Source of the DNA: Ensifer adhaerens
GTDB lineage: Bacteria; Pseudomonadota; Alphaproteobacteria; Rhizobiales; Rhizobiaceae
DNA length: 64,000 bases
NCBI GenBank assembly: GCA_900215285.1
Contig: OCMG01000003.1
Span: forward strand, 124,001 to 188,000
Direction of reading: 5' to 3'
The translations under genes and the position numbers were made by a program. The notes below the pieces were generated by a model. The model had not been told where the DNA came from. It worked only from the letters and a program-made list of their open reading frames with translations, and searched no databases. Of this stretch, positions 44,105 to 52,709 are shown one piece after another; position 1 is the stretch's first letter, and each line of letters opens with the position of its first letter.

Positions 44105-45127
44105 ATGAAAATAGTTCTGAGCTTTGTGGCACGTATTGCGACCGCGGTTCCGAGTCTCATTGGCGTGATTGTGGTCACATTTCTTCTGGCCCGCGCGCTT
44201 CCCGGCGATGCAGCCGTCTATTATGCCGGTTCATCTGCCACACCCGAAAGTATCGCGCAGGTTCGCAAGGCATTGGGGCTGGACAAGCCGCTGTGGTTCC
44301 AGTTCGGCGACTATGCGTCGCGACTGGCGCATGGCGATCTCGGCACGTCGCTCTCCAGCGGTCAGCCAGTTCTCCATGACCTCGTCGCCCGGCTGCCGGC
44401 GTCGATGGAACTGACCCTTTGCGCGCTTCTCTTCGCGATGGCCATCGGATTGCCGCTGGGAATCGCCGCAGCCACCCGTCCCGGCAAAGCAATCGATCAC
44501 ATCTGCCGCGTCATTGTGTCGGTGGGCGCCGCATTTCCGACCTTCTTCGTGGCGCTGGGACTTGTCTATGTCTTCTATTTCAGGCTCGGCATAGCACCGG
44601 AACCGCTTGGCCGGCTGAACGACACCTATTTTACAGTACCCCCGACCATCACCGGCTTCTACCTGATCGACACGATCCTGGCAGGTGACCCCGCAGCATT
44701 CAACGCATCGCTGGCACAGCTTGTCCTGCCGTCGATTTCCCTAGGACTGTTTGCGCTCGCCCCGATCGCCCGCATCGCTCGAGCCTCCATGCTGGCATCG
44801 CTTTCCAGCGACTTCTGCCGGACGGCTCGCGCCATGGGCCTTTCCCGGACGCGCGTGGTTTACGGATATGCCTTGCGCAATGCCATGCTTCCCGTCGTCA
44901 ATATCCTGGGCATGGTCTTCTCTTTCCTGCTCGGGGCCAATGTCCTGGTCGAACAGGTGTTCGCGTGGCCCGGTATCGGCGCCTACGCCGTCAATGCCGT
45001 CATCACTTCGGACTACGCCGCCGTTCAAGGCTTCGTGCTGATGATGGCAATCCTTTACATTCTTCTCAACTTGGCGGTTGATCTGGCGGTTGCTGCGATC
45101 GATCCGAGGGTTCGATACGATGGCTGA
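44105..45127 (+). CDS. ABC transporter permease, DppB type
   Basis: A 340-residue inner-membrane permease. ATG 44105 follows a GGAG site; the frame open from 44036 has no start signal. The N-terminal segment ends in VVTFLLARALPGD and the loop typical of DppB is YALRNAMLPVVNILG. It overlaps the next permease by eight bases. Confidence 0.93.
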   Translation: MKIVLSFVARIATAVPSLIGVIVVTFLLARALPGDAAVYYAGSSATPESIAQVRKALGLDKPLWFQFGDYASRLAHGDLGTSLSSGQPVLHDLVARLPASMELTLCALLFAMAIGLPLGIAAATRPGKAIDHICRVIVSVGAAFPTFFVALGLVYVFYFRLGIAPEPLGRLNDTYFTVPPTITGFYLIDTILAGDPAAFNASLAQLVLPSISLGLFALAPIARIARASMLASLSSDFCRTARAMGLSRTRVVYGYALRNAMLPVVNILGMVFSFLLGANVLVEQVFAWPGIGAYAVNAVITSDYAAVQGFVLMMAILYILLNLAVDLAVAAIDPRVRYDG

Positions 45128-45992
45128 CCTTACGACAAACCTGCACGCGCAGTCCTTCTGGCGGGACGCCCGCCATCTGGCGACGGAAAACAAGCTGACG
45201 CTGATGGCTGCGGTCATCCTGTTGCTTTTCATCGTCCTGTCACTGCTGGCGCCGTGGCTCATCCCGTATGACCCGCTGGCGGTGGATTCCACTGCCGCTT
45301 TGAAGCCGCCGAGCTTCGCGCACCTTTTTGGCACCGACGCACTCGGTCGGGATATCTTCAGCCGTGTCATCATCGCGACGCGGCTCGATATCGGCATGGC
45401 CATCGGAGCTGTCTTCCTCTCCTTCGTCTTTGGCACTGCGACGGGCGCGATCGCCGGCTATTTCGGCGGGTGGACGGATGCCATCATCGGTCGGTTTATG
45501 GATACGATCATGGCGTTTCCGCTCTTCGTGCTGGCGATGGGGATCGTGGCAGCGCTGGGCAACAGCGTCGAGAACATCGTTCTGGCAACGGCGATCATCA
45601 ATTTGCCGTTCTATAGCCGCTTTGCGCGCAGCGAGGTCAATATCCGTCGAGACATGACCTTTGTGGAGGCGGCGAGGATGGGCGGCAATCGCCCCTTCCG
45701 CCTGCTCGCCTTTCATATCGTGCCGAACATCCTGCCAACCATGATGGTGCAGGGATCGCTGAATCTGGGTTGGGCAATCCTGAATGCGGCGGGTCTTTCC
45801 TTCATCGGTCTGGGGGTTCGTCCGCCGACGCCCGAATGGGGGATCATGGTTTCGGAAGGCGCCTCATACATCTTTTCCGGCGAATGGTGGACCTTCGTCT
45901 TTCCGGGCGCTGCCCTGGTTATCACCGTGTTCTGTTTCAACCTGATCGGAGACGGCCTCCGAGACATTATCGATCCCAGGAGCCGCAGATGA
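45120..45992 (+). CDS. ABC transporter permease, DppC type
   Basis: A 290-residue permease with LFGTDALGRDIFSRVI near residue 75 and the EAA-like loop VEAARMGGNRPFRLLAFHIV, both typical of DppC proteins. I chose ATG 45120, overlapping the end of the DppB-type gene. Its stop overlaps the following ATPase start (ATGA). Confidence 0.93.
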   Translation: MADLTTNLHAQSFWRDARHLATENKLTLMAAVILLLFIVLSLLAPWLIPYDPLAVDSTAALKPPSFAHLFGTDALGRDIFSRVIIATRLDIGMAIGAVFLSFVFGTATGAIAGYFGGWTDAIIGRFMDTIMAFPLFVLAMGIVAALGNSVENIVLATAIINLPFYSRFARSEVNIRRDMTFVEAARMGGNRPFRLLAFHIVPNILPTMMVQGSLNLGWAILNAAGLSFIGLGVRPPTPEWGIMVSEGASYIFSGEWWTFVFPGAALVITVFCFNLIGDGLRDIIDPRSRR

Positions 45993-46951
45993 GCGTACCC
46001 CTTCTTCAAATCGAAGGCCTCAGCGTGAATTTCCGAACCCGTTCGGGAACCGTAAAGGTGCTTGATGACGTGAATTTCTCGATCGAAAAGGGCGAAATTC
46101 TCGGGATCGTCGGCGAAAGCGGCTCGGGCAAATCGGTTTTGTCCTACGCGTTGATGGGACTTCTCGACGACAACGCGCAGATCAGGGCTGATACGATCAC
46201 CTTTGGCGGCATTGATCTGAATGGCCCGGCCTCGGCACTCTCAGCCATCCGCGGCCGCGAGCTATCGATGATCTTTCAAAGCCCGCGCACTGCGCTCAAC
46301 CCGATCATGAAGGTCGGGAAACAGATCGAGGATGTGCTGCGAAGGCATGGACCGGTCTCGCGGTCCAACGCCAGGGCAGCCGCAATTGCCGCCCTGGCCC
46401 GCGTCAGGATTCCCGATCCTGAGCGTCGATACGAAGCCTATCCGTTCGAGTTGTCCGGCGGCATGTGCCAGCGGGTGATGATCGCCATGGCCCTTTCGTG
46501 CTCGCCATCGCTGTTGATCGCGGACGAGCCGACGACCGGACTCGACGTGACGACGCAGGCTGTCGTGATGGATCTGATCCGCGATCTGGTGCGGGAGAGC
46601 CGAATGTCATCGATCCTCATCACGCACGATCTGGCGCTCGCAGCAGAGTATTGCGATCGTATCGCGGTCATGCATGCGGGCCACATGGTCGAGATCGCAT
46701 CAGCCCGGACGTTGCGCTCGCATTTCGCACATCCCTATACACGGGGACTTTTTGCGGCAACGCCCACGGCGGATACCGAACTGGGCGATCTGGCCTCCAT
46801 TCCCGGTAATCTTCCCGATCTGCGCCGGGATTTGCCACCGTGTCGGTTCCTTCATCGTTGCGACCGAAGGCAGGCTGATTGCGAAACCGCCCCTGTCCCG
46901 CTCCAGGCCATCGGCAATGATCATTCTGTCCGCTGCAGGTATCCGCTATGA
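45989..46951 (+). CDS. ABC transporter ATPase, DppD type
   Basis: A 320-residue ATPase: Walker A GESGSGKS, signature ELSGGMCQRV, Walker B LLIADEPTT, H-loop LITHDL. A C-terminal oligopeptide/dipeptide extension is present, with the Cys pattern PPCRFLHRCDRRQADCE, which in relatives binds an iron-sulfur cluster. ATG 45989 overlaps the DppC-type stop; a longer open frame upstream is a shadow of the permease gene. Confidence 0.93.
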   Translation: MSVPLLQIEGLSVNFRTRSGTVKVLDDVNFSIEKGEILGIVGESGSGKSVLSYALMGLLDDNAQIRADTITFGGIDLNGPASALSAIRGRELSMIFQSPRTALNPIMKVGKQIEDVLRRHGPVSRSNARAAAIAALARVRIPDPERRYEAYPFELSGGMCQRVMIAMALSCSPSLLIADEPTTGLDVTTQAVVMDLIRDLVRESRMSSILITHDLALAAEYCDRIAVMHAGHMVEIASARTLRSHFAHPYTRGLFAATPTADTELGDLASIPGNLPDLRRDLPPCRFLHRCDRRQADCETAPVPLQAIGNDHSVRCRYPL

Positions 46952-47970
46952 CGCCCTCTCCCAAAACGACCCCCCTGTTGCAGGCGCGCGGTGTTTCCAA
47001 GCGCTATCCCGTCGGTGCGTTTCATCGGAAGATGCTGCACGCTGTCGATGACGTCGATCTGACAATTGCCGAAGGCGAATGCGTGGGGCTCGTCGGAGAA
47101 TCCGGTTGTGGAAAATCGACCTTGGCGCGTGTTCTGGCGCGGCTCGTGGATTCCTCAGGCGGAGAGATCCATTTGTCCGGTCACGATATCGGACATATCC
47201 CGACCAGGGCCTTTGGCGGCACGCCGATGCGGAAGGATATCCAGGTTGTCTTCCAGGATCCGACGGAGAGCCTGAACCCGGGTTTCACCGTCCTTCAGGC
47301 CATCACCGATCCCCTGAAGCGGCTGATCGGCGGCTCGGCCGGGGACATGACGAAGATGGCGCTGCAGGCTCTGGAGGATGTCGGCTTGCCCGCCGAATTT
47401 GCCGACCGCTATCCGCATCAACTGTCCGGCGGCCAGAAGGCGCGTGTCGGGATCGCCCGTGCCATCGCCGTCAATCCCAAACTGGTCGTTCTGGACGAGC
47501 CGACCTCGGCGCTCGACGTGTCCGTTCAATCGCTGGTCCTGCATCTGCTGGCGAAATTACGGAAACAGCGCAATATGAGCTATCTCTTCGTGTCGCACGA
47601 TCTCAATGTCGTGCGTCTGCTGTGCGACAAGATCGCCGTGATGTATCTCGGCCGAATCGTCGAATTCGGCCCATCACATTCCGTTTTCTTCGATCCGAAG
47701 CATCCCTACACCCGCGCGCTGCTCGACGCGATCCCCGATCCCGGGCGCGAAAATTCCCCACGAACCAAGCTGGAAGGCTCCGCATCCAGCCCCATCGACC
47801 CGAACCAGAACGCATGTCGCCTTTCAGGACGGTGCCCCGTGGAATTGCCTGTTTGCAGCCATGTCATGCCGCAACTGATCACAGCGGGCGCGCGACGACA
47901 GGTCGCCTGCCACCGCGTGGAAAGTCTGCCCGATGGCACGCAATCCACAACTGAGGCAATCGCACCATGA
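46948..47970 (+). CDS. ABC transporter ATPase, DppF type
   Basis: A 340-residue ATPase: Walker A GESGCGKS, signature QLSGGQKARV, Walker B LVVLDEPTS, H-loop FVSHDL. The C-terminal extension has the Cys motif NACRLSGRCPVELPVC. It overlaps both neighbours by four bases and is the fifth transporter gene of the operon. Confidence 0.93.
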   Translation: MTPSPKTTPLLQARGVSKRYPVGAFHRKMLHAVDDVDLTIAEGECVGLVGESGCGKSTLARVLARLVDSSGGEIHLSGHDIGHIPTRAFGGTPMRKDIQVVFQDPTESLNPGFTVLQAITDPLKRLIGGSAGDMTKMALQALEDVGLPAEFADRYPHQLSGGQKARVGIARAIAVNPKLVVLDEPTSALDVSVQSLVLHLLAKLRKQRNMSYLFVSHDLNVVRLLCDKIAVMYLGRIVEFGPSHSVFFDPKHPYTRALLDAIPDPGRENSPRTKLEGSASSPIDPNQNACRLSGRCPVELPVCSHVMPQLITAGARRQVACHRVESLPDGTQSTTEAIAP

Positions 47971-48722
47971 CACGCATCCTTCTGTTCAATCCAAACACAT
48001 CGGAGGACGTGACGGATCGCCTGGTGAATGCGGCCCGGCATGCTCTTGCGCCGACCAGCCGGCTCATTCCCGTCACAGCCTCTCGTGGCGTTCCCTACAT
48101 CGCCACAAGGGCCGAGGCGACGGTCGCGTCCGGCATCGTTCTCGATACGCTGGCCGAGAGAGAGGGAAGTTTCGATGTCGCCATCATCGCGGCCTTCGGA
48201 GACCCAGGCCTTGGCGGTGCGCGCGAATTGATGAGCGTCCCCGTCATAGGGCTGGCGGAGGCTGCTATGCTCAGCGCCTGCATGTTGGGCCTGCGGTTTT
48301 CCATCGTCTCGTTTTCGCGGGCACTCGGTCCCTGGTTTCGCGAATGCGTGGCGATGCACGGCCTTTTGGACCGGCTCGCCAGCATACGGCTGCTCGACGG
48401 CAAGTTCACGTCGCTTGCCCAGGTTCAGGACGAGAAGGAAGACCTGCTCGTCGACCTCGCCCTCCGCGCTGTCGAAGACGATGAAGCTGATGTCATCATT
48501 CTTGCCGGAGCGCCGCTTGCCGGCCTCGCGGCGCGCGTGTGCGACCGCATTCCCGTGCCCGTGGTCGAATCCGTGGTCGCGGCCGTCAAGCAGGCCGAAT
48601 TGCTCGTTGCGCTCAATCCCGTCAAGGCGACCGCCGGCACCTATCGTCGGCCTGCCCCCAAATCCTCGATCGGCCTTTCACCGGCGCTGGAACAGCTCCT
48701 GCTGTCCGGGCCGGCCATATGA
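47967..48722 (+). CDS. Hydantoin-racemase-family protein lacking both catalytic Cys
   Basis: A 251-residue member of the Asp/Glu/hydantoin racemase superfamily. The family start FNPNTSEDVTDRL and the FGDPGLGGAREL segment are clear. In characterised hydantoin racemases Cys76 and Cys181 are the two acid-base residues. Here residue 76 is Ala (IAAFGDPG) and residue 181 is Gly (ILAGAPLAG). The fold looks complete, so this is substitution rather than decay. It sits between the transporter ATPase and an amidase with four-base overlaps. It may bind a ligand or catalyse a different reaction; racemisation by the known mechanism is unlikely. Confidence 0.8.
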   Translation: MTRILLFNPNTSEDVTDRLVNAARHALAPTSRLIPVTASRGVPYIATRAEATVASGIVLDTLAEREGSFDVAIIAAFGDPGLGGARELMSVPVIGLAEAAMLSACMLGLRFSIVSFSRALGPWFRECVAMHGLLDRLASIRLLDGKFTSLAQVQDEKEDLLVDLALRAVEDDEADVIILAGAPLAGLAARVCDRIPVPVVESVVAAVKQAELLVALNPVKATAGTYRRPAPKSSIGLSPALEQLLLSGPAI

Positions 48723-48751
48723 ACGGCAATCCCATTTCTCAGGAGGCTTCC

Positions 48752-50182
48752 ATGTTTATCGATGAATATCCGACACTGTCGGCCCGCGAGATCGCACATC
48801 GTGTTTCAACAGGTGCCGTTTCGGCCCGCGACATCATCGAGGCCGCCTTCGCAGCGCTCGACAAGGTCGAGCCGACGATCCATGCCTTCGCAACACTGGC
48901 CCGCGACGAGGCCTATGCAACCGCCGATGCGCTCGACAAACGCGTCGCGCGCGGTGAACCCCTCGGACCGCTTGCGGGCGTTCCGGTGGCCATCAAGGAT
49001 CTGGTTCTGACCAAAGGAATCCGCACGACTTTCGGGTCGCATCTCTACGCCGATTATATTCCCGATGACGACGATATCGTCGTCGAGCGGCTGAGAGCTG
49101 CCGATGCGATCATCATCGGCAAGACCAACGTTTCGGAATTCGGCTTCGGCGCGCATGGGAACAACCTGCTGTTTCCGGCGACCGGCAATCCCTGGAACCC
49201 GGAGCGCTCGCCCGGCGGGTCCAGCGCAGGATCGGCGGCGGCAGTTGCCGCCGGGGTCTGCCCGCTTGCGATCGGCAGCGATGGCGGCGGTTCTGTGCGC
49301 CTGCCCGCTGCACTTTCCGGCCTGGTCGGCGTCAAGGCTGCCATGGGCCGGGTGCCGCTCTGGCCAGGATGCCGGGACATTGCGCTTCCGGGCGTCTCGG
49401 GCTGGGAATCCATTGAGCATATCGGACCCATCGCGCGCGATGTCGCGGATGCGGCGCTCATGCTGTCCGTCATCGCCGGTCCGGATCCGCGCGACCGTTG
49501 GTCCATTCCATGTTCGGATCTTCGCTGGACGGAGATTGCACCGCTGTCGCCTGGCGCGCGCGTGCTCTACTGGCCGACCTGGCACGACCAGCCAGTCGAA
49601 CAGGACCTGAAAGACGCGACCGACAGGGCGGTCGCTTTTCTGACGCAAGCTTGCGGACTGGACCTTGTCGTGGGTGCGCCGCCGGAAATCGATGTCCATG
49701 CGACCTTCAGCACCATGGTTGCGCTGGAGACCGATCTTAACGGCATGCGCCGTCTCCTCGCCGAAAAGCCGGTTCCGGTCTGCGACGCGGTGTCGGATCT
49801 GCTGGCACAGTCACGACCGTTCGAGGATGCAACGGATGCCATAACCGCTCGCAAGTCCTTTGTGGATACGATCGCAAAAGTCATGAGCGGATGCGATTTC
49901 ATCCTGACTCCGACGCTTTCCGTGACGGCCTTCGGAAAGCAGCAGGATGGCCCATCTTCCATCGACGGAAAGCCAATCGCCGCTTACGAGTGGTGCCCCT
50001 TTACGTCCCCCTTCAATCTTACAGGACAACCGGCAGCCAGTGTGCCGTGTGGTCTCGTCAACGGCTTGCCAATCGGACTCCAGATCGTGGGTCCCCATCT
50101 GGGCGACGCGCGGGTGCTGTCGGCCGCCGCGGCCTTCGAAGCCGCCTTGCCGAAAATTGGTCGCCCTCCAATTCATGCCTAA
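48752..50182 (+). CDS. Amidase-signature family hydrolase
   Basis: A 476-residue amidase. The Ser-cisSer-Lys triad is visible: Lys82 in VAIKDL, cis-Ser in PGGSSAGS (157/158) and the nucleophile Ser181 in DGGGSVR. I chose ATG 48752, six bases after AGGAGG; an ATG at 48719 that overlaps the previous stop is weaker. No signal peptide, so cytoplasmic. In this operon it may take the place of the usual carbamoylase and cleave a ring-opened ureide or amide. The exact substrate is not visible. Confidence 0.88.
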   Translation: MFIDEYPTLSAREIAHRVSTGAVSARDIIEAAFAALDKVEPTIHAFATLARDEAYATADALDKRVARGEPLGPLAGVPVAIKDLVLTKGIRTTFGSHLYADYIPDDDDIVVERLRAADAIIIGKTNVSEFGFGAHGNNLLFPATGNPWNPERSPGGSSAGSAAAVAAGVCPLAIGSDGGGSVRLPAALSGLVGVKAAMGRVPLWPGCRDIALPGVSGWESIEHIGPIARDVADAALMLSVIAGPDPRDRWSIPCSDLRWTEIAPLSPGARVLYWPTWHDQPVEQDLKDATDRAVAFLTQACGLDLVVGAPPEIDVHATFSTMVALETDLNGMRRLLAEKPVPVCDAVSDLLAQSRPFEDATDAITARKSFVDTIAKVMSGCDFILTPTLSVTAFGKQQDGPSSIDGKPIAAYEWCPFTSPFNLTGQPAASVPCGLVNGLPIGLQIVGPHLGDARVLSAAAAFEAALPKIGRPPIHA

Positions 50183-50206
50183 TCACTCACGCATCAGGAA
50201 ACACCC

Positions 50207-50923
50207 GTGAAATCGCTTCGTATCGGAATGCTCACTCCCTCCTCCAATACCGTTCTTGAACCCATGACAATGCAGATGCTCAAGGATCTGCCTGACGTCA
50301 CCGCGCATTTCTCGCGCTTCCGCGTAACGGCAATCGGGCTGGATGCCGATCTTCTGAACCAGTTCGACGATCGGCCCATGCTGGCGGCTGCCGAGCTCCT
50401 TGCAGACGCCAAAGTCGATGTCATCGTCTGGAACGGAACAAGTGCCGGCTGGCTCGGTCTTGATCGCGACCGATTGCTCTGCGAGCGCATCAAGCAGGCA
50501 ACGGGAGTACGGGCATCGACCTCGGTGCTCGCCCTGTTTGACATCATGAAGAAGCGGAACGAAAGCCGGATCGGATTGGCCTCACCTTATACGGGCGACG
50601 TGCAGGATGCGATTGTCAGATCGTTCGCCAATGAAGGCATCGAGATCATCAGCGAACGGCACCTGGGCCTGAGAGACAATTTCAGTTTCAGCCAAGTCAA
50701 GGATACGGAAATCACACGCATGGTCGAAGAACTCGCCTTGTCGAAACCCGATTCAATCGCCGTTTTCTGCACAAATCTCGCCGGTGCTTCACTCGTTGAC
50801 TCGCTGGAGAAGTCGCATGACGTGGCGATACATGACAGCGTTGCGACGGCGATCTATGGGGCATTGTCCGCAACGGGGTACGAACTGGGACGGGTCTCCG
50901 GTTTCGGGCGTATGTTCGCCTGA
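50207..50923 (+). CDS. Arylmalonate decarboxylase/maleate isomerase-like protein
   Basis: A 238-residue member of the Asp/Glu racemase superfamily, in the maleate isomerase/arylmalonate decarboxylase branch (start IGMLTPSSNTVLEP). The first catalytic-Cys position is Gly in NGTSAG (77-79), while the second Cys is kept in FCTNL (Cys188), and a Tyr is present in SPYTG (Tyr128). Arylmalonate decarboxylase has the same arrangement (Gly-Thr-Ser, Tyr, one Cys at 188), while maleate isomerases and racemases have two Cys. It is the last gene of the operon, 24 bases after the amidase. Decarboxylation of a malonate-type intermediate is a reasonable but unproven idea. Confidence 0.78.
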   Translation: MKSLRIGMLTPSSNTVLEPMTMQMLKDLPDVTAHFSRFRVTAIGLDADLLNQFDDRPMLAAAELLADAKVDVIVWNGTSAGWLGLDRDRLLCERIKQATGVRASTSVLALFDIMKKRNESRIGLASPYTGDVQDAIVRSFANEGIEIISERHLGLRDNFSFSQVKDTEITRMVEELALSKPDSIAVFCTNLAGASLVDSLEKSHDVAIHDSVATAIYGALSATGYELGRVSGFGRMFA

Positions 50924-51106
50924 GGCTGCAGGCAGAGGCACGGCTCGGCGCTGGAGAGTTTTTCTGATGTGCGGCGTTCCCCCTCCCATGCGTGGATCAG
51001 GGCATGTCATTGCCCGGCGCCTCCGGTGTGCCGCACCGAAGGCGCACGCGTTCCTCGAGAGCCGAAACCGCGCACGAGCAAGGCAGGACCGGGAGACGGC
51101 ACAGCG

Positions 51107-52633
51107 TTATTCGCCGCGCGGAAAGCGCTGGTTTTCCTCCAGCACGTTCAGGTCCATGTGGTTGCGCATATAACGCTCGGAGGCGCGTTGGAGCGGCTGG
51201 TAATCCCAGGGATAATAGGCCCCGTTTCTGAGCGCTTCATAGACCACGAGACGGCGGGCCTGGCTTTCGCGGACCGCAGCGTCGAAGGCATCCAGATTCC
51301 AGCGTGCGTCGATCTGCGTTTTCAAGGCGAGTTCGCGATCGGCTGACGCCGCATCACCGGCCTTGTTGGCCCGCTCATGCGGGTCGCTTGCCAGATCGAA
51401 AAGCATGGGCGGATCTGCGGGGCAGTGAATATATTTCCAGTCTCCTTCGCGCAAAGCCACCATGGGCGTAATCGTCCCTTCAGCGGCGTATTCCATCGGC
51501 ACCGGGCCGCGGGCCGAGCCGGCGGCAACCGGCACAAGGCTCTCACCGTCGAACCAGGGAGCGGCAATGCTGGGGGGCAGACCGGCCATTTCCAGCAACG
51601 TGGGCAGGACGTCGAGCGTGGAGACCGGCGTTTCGTTGAGCCCGCTCGGCACTCCGGGTGCTGCCAGCATCAGGGGTACGCGGCAGGCGCCTTCGAGAAA
51701 GCTCATCTTGAACCAGGCGCCGCGCTCACCCAGCATGTCGCCGTGGTCGGAGGTGAAGACGATAATCGTGTTCTCGTCCATACGGGTGCGCTTGAGGATG
51801 TCGAGCAACTCGCCGATCTTCTCGTCGATATAGGAGATGTTGGCGAAATAGGCCTGGCGCGAACGACGCACCATCTCCGGCGTGATATTGAACTTCGCCG
51901 AATCCGAGGCGTGCCAGAGGCGCTGCGAATGCGGATCGAGATCGTCAAAGGCAATCGGACCGACAGTCGGGTCGAGTTCCGGCGCGTTTTCATACATGTC
52001 CCAGAAGCGGCGGCGGGCCACATAAGGGTCGTGCGGATGGGTGAAGCTGACGGTCAGGCACCAGGGACGCTCGTCATGGCCCCGCGAGAGGTCATAGAGC
52101 TTGGCGGCGGCATTGTGAGCGACCTCGTCGTCATATTCGAGCTGGTTGGTGATCTCCGCCACCCCTGCCCCGGTCACGGAGCCGAGATTATGATACCACC
52201 AGTCAACCCGCTCCCCCGGCTTTGTATAATCCGGCGTCCAGCCGAAATCGGCGGGATAGATGTCCGTCGTCAGGCGCTCTTCGAAGCCATGCAACTGGTC
52301 TGGACCGACGAAATGCATCTTGCCCGAGAGGATAACCCTGTAGCCGGCGCGGCGCAGGTGATGGGCATAGGTCGGAATATCGGAAGCAAATTCGGCGGCG
52401 TTGTCATAGACGCGCGTGCGCGAGGGAAGGCAGCCCGACATGAAAGAGGCGCGCGCCGGCGCGCAGAGCGGGCTTGCCGTATAGCAATTGGCAAAACGCG
52501 CCGAACGCTCCGCAAGCGCCCTGAGATTCGGCGTTTTCAAAAAGGCAGCTGGCCCGTCGGGAAAAAAGGTCCCGTTCAACTGATCGACCATGAGAATGAG
52601 GATATTGGGCCGCGTCATCGGTTCGTCTGCCAT
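51107..52633 (-). CDS. betC: Choline-sulfatase
   Basis: A 508-residue type I sulfatase. The formylglycine signature is CAPAR (Cys57-x-Pro-x-Arg61), which must be modified by a maturation enzyme encoded elsewhere. Asp17 in LMVDQLN, GKMHFVG and FTSDHGD supply other metal and sulfate-site residues. The run DQLHGFEERLTTDIYP is typical of choline sulfatases. It hydrolyses choline-O-sulfate to choline and sulfate in the cytoplasm. It lies downstream of choX on the same strand with a hairpin between, and a LysR gene diverges from choX. An in-frame ATG five codons in is also possible. Confidence 0.92.
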   Translation of the reverse strand: MADEPMTRPNILILMVDQLNGTFFPDGPAAFLKTPNLRALAERSARFANCYTASPLCAPARASFMSGCLPSRTRVYDNAAEFASDIPTYAHHLRRAGYRVILSGKMHFVGPDQLHGFEERLTTDIYPADFGWTPDYTKPGERVDWWYHNLGSVTGAGVAEITNQLEYDDEVAHNAAAKLYDLSRGHDERPWCLTVSFTHPHDPYVARRRFWDMYENAPELDPTVGPIAFDDLDPHSQRLWHASDSAKFNITPEMVRRSRQAYFANISYIDEKIGELLDILKRTRMDENTIIVFTSDHGDMLGERGAWFKMSFLEGACRVPLMLAAPGVPSGLNETPVSTLDVLPTLLEMAGLPPSIAAPWFDGESLVPVAAGSARGPVPMEYAAEGTITPMVALREGDWKYIHCPADPPMLFDLASDPHERANKAGDAASADRELALKTQIDARWNLDAFDAAVRESQARRLVVYEALRNGAYYPWDYQPLQRASERYMRNHMDLNVLEENQRFPRGE

Positions 52634-52662
52634 TTGCTATTATCATGCGGGAGTTTGAACAG

Positions 52663-52691
52663 GATCGCGCCCGCGATACACGGACGCGATC
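52663..52691 (-). terminator. Stem-loop between choX and betC
   Basis: Arms GATCGCG (52663-52669) and CGCGATC (52685-52691), beginning 18 bases after the choX stop. The loop is large and no T-run follows, so partial attenuation or mRNA stabilisation is more likely than full termination. Confidence 0.45.
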
Positions 52692-52709
52692 AAAGCTGAG
52701 GTCATTCCA

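Noticed and set aside
47967..48722. Plain hydantoin racemase call
   Set aside because: The family match is clear, but both catalytic Cys positions are substituted, so the standard activity should not be assumed.
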